From the NCBI RefSeq assembly GCF_003732425.1, contig NZ_MOBX01000003.1, positions 620,001 to 684,000 on the forward strand: 64,000 nt of DNA, given 5' to 3'. The notes below the pieces were generated by a model. The model was not told the DNA's origin. It saw only the letters and a list, made by a program, of their open reading frames with translations, and made no database searches. This document shows, piece after piece, positions 59,429 through 64,000 of this stretch; the first letter of the stretch is position 1, and every line of letters begins with the position of its first letter. This DNA comes from Pseudomonas fluorescens (lineage in GTDB: Bacteria; Pseudomonadota; Gammaproteobacteria; Pseudomonadales; Pseudomonadaceae). The position numbers were made by a program, and so were the translations under genes.

Positions 59429-61809
59429 CTTCCTTGATCACTCCTCAGCAGGACAAGGCGACGTTTCTTGAACGCCTGATTTTCAACAACCGCCCGGCCG
59501 TGATCCTGATCTGTCTGGTGGTGAGCATTTTCCTATTCTGGCAGGCGACGCTGATCCGGCCGTCGACCAGTTTCGAAAAAATGATCCCGCTCCAGCACCC
59601 GTTCATCGAGAAGATGATGGAGCACCGCAACGATCTGGCGAACCTCGGCAACACCGTGCGTATTTCGGTGGAAGCCAAGGACGGCGACATCTTCTCCAAG
59701 GAGTACATGGAGACCCTGCGGCAGATCAACGACGAGGTGTTCTACATCTCCGGTGTTGACCGCTCCGGCCTGAAGTCGCTGTGGAGCCCGAGCGTACGCT
59801 GGACCGAAGTGACCGAAGAAGGTTTTGCCGGCGGTGAAGTGATCCCGCAGAGCTACAACGGCTCGCAGGACAGCCTCGACCTGCTGCGCAACAACGTGCT
59901 CAAGTCCGGCCAGGTCGGGCGTCTGGTGGCCAACGACTTCAAGTCGAGTATCGTCGACATCCCGCTGCTGGAGTCCTACCCGGACCCGCAGGATCAGGGC
60001 AAGTTGCTCGCACTGGACTACCGCAAGTTCTCTCATGAACTCGAAGACAAGATCCGCAACAAGTTCGAAGCGCAGAACCCCAACGTCAAGATCCACATCG
60101 TCGGTTTCGCCAAGAAAGTCGGCGACCTGATCGACGGGCTGGTGATGGTGGTGCTGTTCTTCGGCATCGCGTTCGTCATCACCCTGATCCTGCTGCTGTG
60201 GTTCACCAACTGCGTACGCAGCACCATCGCCGTTTTGAGTACGACGCTGGTGGCGGTGGTCTGGCAGCTCGGTCTGATGCACTTCTTCGGTTTCGGACTT
60301 GATCCGTATTCGATGCTGGTGCCGTTCCTGATCTTCGCCATCGGTATTTCCCACGGCGTGCAGAAGATCAACGGCATCGCCCTGCAATCCAGCGAGGCCG
60401 ACAACGCCCTGACTGCAGCGCGGCGTACCTTCCGGCAACTGTTCCTGCCGGGGATGATCGCGATTCTCGCGGATGCGGTGGGCTTCATCACGCTGCTGAT
60501 CATCGACATCGGCGTGATCCGGGAACTGGCCATCGGCGCGTCGATCGGCGTGGCAGTGATCGTGTTCACCAACCTGATCCTGCTGCCGGTGGCGATTTCC
60601 TATGTCGGCATCAGCAAGCGCGCGATTGCCAAGAGCAAGAAAGACGCGAACCGCGAACACCCGTTCTGGCGCCTGTTGTCGAACTTCGCCAACCCGAAAG
60701 TCGCACGTATTTCGGTGGTGCTGGCACTGATCGCCTTCGGCGGCGGCCTCTGGTACAGCCAGAACCTGAAAATCGGCGACCTCGACCAGGGCGCGCCGGA
60801 ACTGCGCCCGGACTCGCGCTACAACAAGGACAACAACTTCATCATCAACAACTACTCGACCAGTTCCGACGTGCTGGTGGTGATGGTCAAGACCAAGGCT
60901 GAAGGTTGCTCGCGCTTTGAGGCCATGGCGCCGATCGATGAACTGATGTGGAAGATGCAGAACACTGAGGGCGTGCAGTCGGCGATCTCGCTGGTGACCG
61001 TGTCCAAGCAGATGATCAAGGGCATGAACGAGGGCAACCTGAAATGGGAAACCCTGTCACGCAACCCGGACGTGCTGAACAACTCGATTGCCCGCGCTGA
61101 CGGTCTGTACAACAACAGTTGCTCGCTGGCGCCGGTGCTGGTGTTCCTCAACGATCACAAGGCCGAAACCCTCGATCGGGCGGTGCACGCGGTGCAGGAA
61201 TTCGCCAAGGACAACAACAAGGACGGCCTGGAATTCATCCTCGCTGCGGGTAACGCCGGGATCGAAGCGGCCACCAACGAAGTCATCAAACAGGCTGAGC
61301 TGACCATCCTGATTCTGGTGTACATCTGCGTGGCGGTGATGTGCATGATCACCTTCCGTTCGTGGGCGGCGACCCTGTGCATCGTCCTGCCGCTGGTGCT
61401 GACCTCGGTACTGGGCAACGCGCTGATGGCGTTCATGGGCATCGGCGTCAAGGTCGCGACACTGCCAGTGGTGGCGCTGGGCGTGGGGATTGGTGTCGAC
61501 TACGGCATCTACATCTACAGCCGTCTGGAAAGTTTCCTGCGCGCGGGCCTGCCGTTGCAGGAAGCCTATTACCAGACGCTGAAATCCACCGGTAAAGCGG
61601 TGCTGTTCACCGGCCTGTGCCTGGCCATTGGTGTGTGCACCTGGATCTTCTCGGCGATCAAGTTCCAGGCCGACATGGGCCTGATGCTGACCTTCATGCT
61701 GCTGTGGAACATGTTCGGTGCGCTGTGGCTGCTGCCGGCACTGGCGAAGTTCCTGATCAAGCCGGAGAAACTGGCGGGGCAGAAGGGCAATTCGCTGTTT
61801 GCCCATTGA
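59425..61809 (+). CDS. MMPL/RND-superfamily exporter
   Basis: The 794-residue protein has twelve predicted membrane segments in the RND pattern: TM1, a large periplasmic loop (about 50-225), five TMs, a second loop (about 435-625) and five more TMs. MMPL features include FLIFAIGISHGVQKINGIA and GVGIGVDYGIYIYSRLESF with the proton-relay Asp in membrane segments 4 and 10. Substrates are likely lipidic. Start ATG overlaps the BNR gene stop; a terminator follows at 61829. Confidence 0.93.
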   Translation: MTSLITPQQDKATFLERLIFNNRPAVILICLVVSIFLFWQATLIRPSTSFEKMIPLQHPFIEKMMEHRNDLANLGNTVRISVEAKDGDIFSKEYMETLRQINDEVFYISGVDRSGLKSLWSPSVRWTEVTEEGFAGGEVIPQSYNGSQDSLDLLRNNVLKSGQVGRLVANDFKSSIVDIPLLESYPDPQDQGKLLALDYRKFSHELEDKIRNKFEAQNPNVKIHIVGFAKKVGDLIDGLVMVVLFFGIAFVITLILLLWFTNCVRSTIAVLSTTLVAVVWQLGLMHFFGFGLDPYSMLVPFLIFAIGISHGVQKINGIALQSSEADNALTAARRTFRQLFLPGMIAILADAVGFITLLIIDIGVIRELAIGASIGVAVIVFTNLILLPVAISYVGISKRAIAKSKKDANREHPFWRLLSNFANPKVARISVVLALIAFGGGLWYSQNLKIGDLDQGAPELRPDSRYNKDNNFIINNYSTSSDVLVVMVKTKAEGCSRFEAMAPIDELMWKMQNTEGVQSAISLVTVSKQMIKGMNEGNLKWETLSRNPDVLNNSIARADGLYNNSCSLAPVLVFLNDHKAETLDRAVHAVQEFAKDNNKDGLEFILAAGNAGIEAATNEVIKQAELTILILVYICVAVMCMITFRSWAATLCIVLPLVLTSVLGNALMAFMGIGVKVATLPVVALGVGIGVDYGIYIYSRLESFLRAGLPLQEAYYQTLKSTGKAVLFTGLCLAIGVCTWIFSAIKFQADMGLMLTFMLLWNMFGALWLLPALAKFLIKPEKLAGQKGNSLFAH

Positions 61810-61828
61810 TCTGAAGGCCTGAAACGAC

Positions 61829-61859
61829 AAAGCCGCAACCTCAGGGTTGCGGCTTTTTT
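61829..61859 (+). terminator. Rho-independent terminator
   Basis: AAAGCCGCAACC-TCAG-GGTTGCGGCTTTTTT: a 12-bp stem with T-tract 20 bp after the MMPL gene, serving both it and the convergent gene. Confidence 0.92.
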
Positions 61860-61872
61860 GCTGCTGCCGGAA

Positions 61873-64000
61873 TCAGCGGGGTTCCAATGGCAGGAACACC
61901 GTGGCTGCCAACGTCTGGCTGATGGCGCCGCGATGAATATCGATTTTCTGTTGCGGATTCGTCGCCTTCAACATGGCCGACTCATAGGTTTCATATTGTT
62001 GATCCCGGGTTTTCAAATGAGCGCGGGTGTAATCGGCCTTTGCGGCTGAGTCGGTCGCATAGTGGAAGTGGGCGTACCAGACGGGCTGATCCCGCTCGTC
62101 GAGCAGAACGTATTCCTGCATGAAGTCCTTGCGGCCGGTGGTGAGCTGGACTGGCCCGTCCACCATGCGGGCATAAATGGCGCGCTTTTCCAGCAGAAAC
62201 GCGACGCCTTCGCTGGTCGGTGGTTTGTTCAGAGTCATGCGCGTGCGCAGCTCGCTCGCCTTGTTCAAAAGTGCCTCAGCCTTGGTCCGTAGCTGGTTGA
62301 TCAGTGCCATATCCTGCTCGCGATTGACCGGCGCATCGTCATGGCGCTGCAGAGTGTCGGCGAAAGCCGTCAACTTCTCGGCCTCGCGCTGCATCTGTTC
62401 CTCGATTTCCATCGGAGAGCTCGCACGCTGCGCATAACCCTCGATTTTCTGCACCTGTTGATCGACCTTTCCAAGGGCCTTGCGGGCATCACCCTTGAGT
62501 TGCGCATAAGGCCTGGCACGCGGCCGAGCTGCTGGCTGCTCGTACTCGGCCTCGACAGTGATTTCTTCCCAGACGTCCGGTGCCTGTTCGTGGAAAGACA
62601 GCAGCGTGCCCTCGTCCATCGGGTTTTTGATGTCGACGATATCGGCACCCTGGTCGGCGACTCGCGGGCGCAGATCACCAATCAGCGTGCCTTTGGTCCT
62701 GGTCTTGATGACTTTTTTGCGACTTGCTTTTGGAGAAGGTCTGGCGGGGGAACGCTCGCCACCGGTCGACGGGCCTGACACCTGCGCGTTTTCGGGCAAC
62801 CGCTGCAGCTCGTCGGCCAGACGCTGTTCAGCGTCGAGGCGAAATTCGCCAATGATCTCGCGGATCCGATTGAAGTGGGCCGCTTGTAACTCCTCGCCAT
62901 GGAAAATGCCAATACTTTCCAGGGCATCCTGCGCCTTGCCGTAGCGATCGACGAGGTTATCGAACACCGCGATACGATCAGCGCTTTCATAGACTTCCAC
63001 GCCTTGCAGGTCAGCATGGGAACGAGACAGTAGCACCACCGGGTCGATGGCATCGTCCAGCCCCAGCACCGTTTGCACAGCCCAGGCCTTCACACTGATC
63101 GGCCGCAGGATCTGTAATTGAAAAGCCTTGAGCCGTAATGCCGTCAACTCGTGGCCCGCCCGCCCCACCGTCAATCGCTCCCAGGCATCCGGCCCCAGGC
63201 GAGGTACATTTTTCAACTCAAGCAGTCGCCCGTCGGCTTCCTCGTAAAGCTTGATCATGTTCTCGTTGATGGACGATGTTTCGCGCAGGAAGTCCAGGTA
63301 CCGATCGCGCGTGGCTTCGCCCCCGGCCAGCAGCGTGGCAGCGACCTGGCGAGTGCCTTGGTTAAATTCGGCATATCGACGCAGCATGGCTTGTCGATCC
63401 AGATCAGCCATGATGATCCGTTTGCGCACATTGTTGATGCTGTTTTCCAACAGGGAGGCGATGGCGGTATATATCGGATCGGTTTTTTTCAGCACGGCCA
63501 CTTCTTTCAGTTCGGCGATCTGCGTCAGGTACTGGTCGGTCTGCTGGCTCAGTTTGCTGTCGAAGATCTGCCTGAACCTGGCTCGTACCTGCTCGGTAGC
63601 CGTCGCAAGGTCGCGCTGCTGAATCATCAGGCGTTCAGCGATGTCGACACCACGCTGCACCTCTTCTTGCTGCCCGACAAAGGTCGCGTAGTTCTGATCC
63701 AGCACTTCGATACGACGTTTCGCCTGATCGCGCTGGGCCTTGATTCGTGATTTAGGCCCGCCACCGAGCAGTTTCACGCCGCGCTCGACCATCCACTGAC
63801 CGCGGCCATTGCTTTTCAAGCGGATGCCGGGATGGTCGGGATGAGCCAGATACACCTCGCCGAAACCGGGCACGGTGCGCACGCGAACCAGCAGTCCGCC
63901 GACACTGGCATGCCATTGATTGTCAATTTGATACAAGCCCTTGAAGGCACCGGTTGCAACGGGGGCCGGCAAGTGCGCTGGCCATGGGACGTGCGCTTGC
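61873..64000 (-). CDS. C-terminal part of a large protein, possibly toxin-like, partial
   Basis: The frame is open to the right edge (reading QAHVPWPAHLPAPVATGAF before GLYQIDNQWHASVGG), so at least 708 C-terminal residues are present and the start lies outside the window. A short beta-rich segment (VRVRTVPGFGEVYLAHPDHPG) is followed by long helical, coiled-coil-like stretches, a Lys/Arg/Ser/Pro linker (PARPSPKASRKKVIKTR) and a compact end with GPVQLTTGRKDFMQEYVLL. Large Pseudomonas proteins with dermonecrotic-toxin-like N-termini have such tails, but that N-terminus is not in view. Function not assigned. Confidence 0.7.
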   Translation of the reverse strand, partial: QAHVPWPAHLPAPVATGAFKGLYQIDNQWHASVGGLLVRVRTVPGFGEVYLAHPDHPGIRLKSNGRGQWMVERGVKLLGGGPKSRIKAQRDQAKRRIEVLDQNYATFVGQQEEVQRGVDIAERLMIQQRDLATATEQVRARFRQIFDSKLSQQTDQYLTQIAELKEVAVLKKTDPIYTAIASLLENSINNVRKRIIMADLDRQAMLRRYAEFNQGTRQVAATLLAGGEATRDRYLDFLRETSSINENMIKLYEEADGRLLELKNVPRLGPDAWERLTVGRAGHELTALRLKAFQLQILRPISVKAWAVQTVLGLDDAIDPVVLLSRSHADLQGVEVYESADRIAVFDNLVDRYGKAQDALESIGIFHGEELQAAHFNRIREIIGEFRLDAEQRLADELQRLPENAQVSGPSTGGERSPARPSPKASRKKVIKTRTKGTLIGDLRPRVADQGADIVDIKNPMDEGTLLSFHEQAPDVWEEITVEAEYEQPAARPRARPYAQLKGDARKALGKVDQQVQKIEGYAQRASSPMEIEEQMQREAEKLTAFADTLQRHDDAPVNREQDMALINQLRTKAEALLNKASELRTRMTLNKPPTSEGVAFLLEKRAIYARMVDGPVQLTTGRKDFMQEYVLLDERDQPVWYAHFHYATDSAAKADYTRAHLKTRDQQYETYESAMLKATNPQQKIDIHRGAISQTLAATVFLPLEPR

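Noticed and set aside
59533..60660. 375-residue open frame on the minus strand inside the MMPL gene
   Set aside because: His/Gln/Asp-rich composition typical of an antisense frame of membrane-protein codons.

Overview
The window looks like a chromosomal segment of a fluorescent-group Pseudomonas. The evidence is the high-GC coding style, the many REP/REPIN palindromes of three families typical of P. fluorescens genomes, and the gene content (NCS1 permease, polyamine-type ABC transporters, phn genes, TerC, PPX2-like exopolyphosphatase, a B12 riboswitch in front of a BtuFCD-like transporter). No rRNA, tRNA, CRISPR array or intact insertion sequence was seen.

Layout. 1-2950: a minus-strand group made of FMO-type monooxygenase, RidA, DUF1028 protein and the start of an ArgE/M20 peptidase. 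3298-4751: an alpha/beta hydrolase divergent from an HxlR regulator, with a dyad operator between them. 4763-18261: a two-partner secretion / contact-dependent-inhibition-like island. It holds two small lipoproteins, a TpsB transporter, a 2823-residue TpsA/CdiA-like exoprotein whose C-terminal toxin-like tip and overlapping immunity-like gene are AT-richer than the rest, and then a short array of displaced toxin tips each followed by its own immunity-like gene. One displaced tip is a clear HAE...CxxC deaminase. The cassettes are separated by remnants of inverted repeats built on a GTCTGTCCCC-type sequence. Two nearly identical promoters with an inverted repeat (4763-4812 and 5940-5989) drive the first lipoprotein and the TpsB gene.

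18351-21791 and 49641-57979 together look like one regulon. A 16-bp element, TGGWATACCATAATAY, occurs in front of a flavin reductase/LLM monooxygenase operon, an NCS1 permease, a polyamine-type ABC transporter operon, a RibBA-like gene with divergent DUF1330 gene, and a catabolic operon (DUF1185, alpha/beta hydrolase, aldehyde dehydrogenase, second flavin reductase, carboxymuconolactone-decarboxylase-like protein) that also encodes a GntR/FCD regulator and a Nudix hydrolase. The likely theme is uptake and flavin-dependent oxidative breakdown of an unidentified, possibly N-heterocyclic, compound.

22129-30152: PotF-like binding protein, TerC, DyP peroxidase, AraC regulator with divergent bile-acid-symporter homologue, an AT-rich orphan gene with a possible PD-(D/E)XK site, a frameshifted YecR-like lipoprotein, and a secreted protein with ten 13-residue repeats. 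30233-36247: reverse transsulfuration pair (cystathionine beta-synthase and gamma-lyase), then a riboswitch-controlled BtuFCD-like transporter. 36295-45410: phosphorus metabolism. It has a PPX2-like gene behind a Pho box, a second outward Pho box in front of what looks like a ~54-nt terminated small RNA, and a phosphonate cluster (phnD-phnC-phnE, iron alcohol dehydrogenase, MFS transporter, LysR, phnX, with another LysR divergent). 45475-46490: an antitoxin-like ribbon-helix-helix protein translationally coupled to a second methionine aminopeptidase. 58385-61809: a BNR/Ycf48-like protein coupled to an MMPL/RND exporter. The window ends inside a large minus-strand protein of unknown, possibly toxin-related, family.
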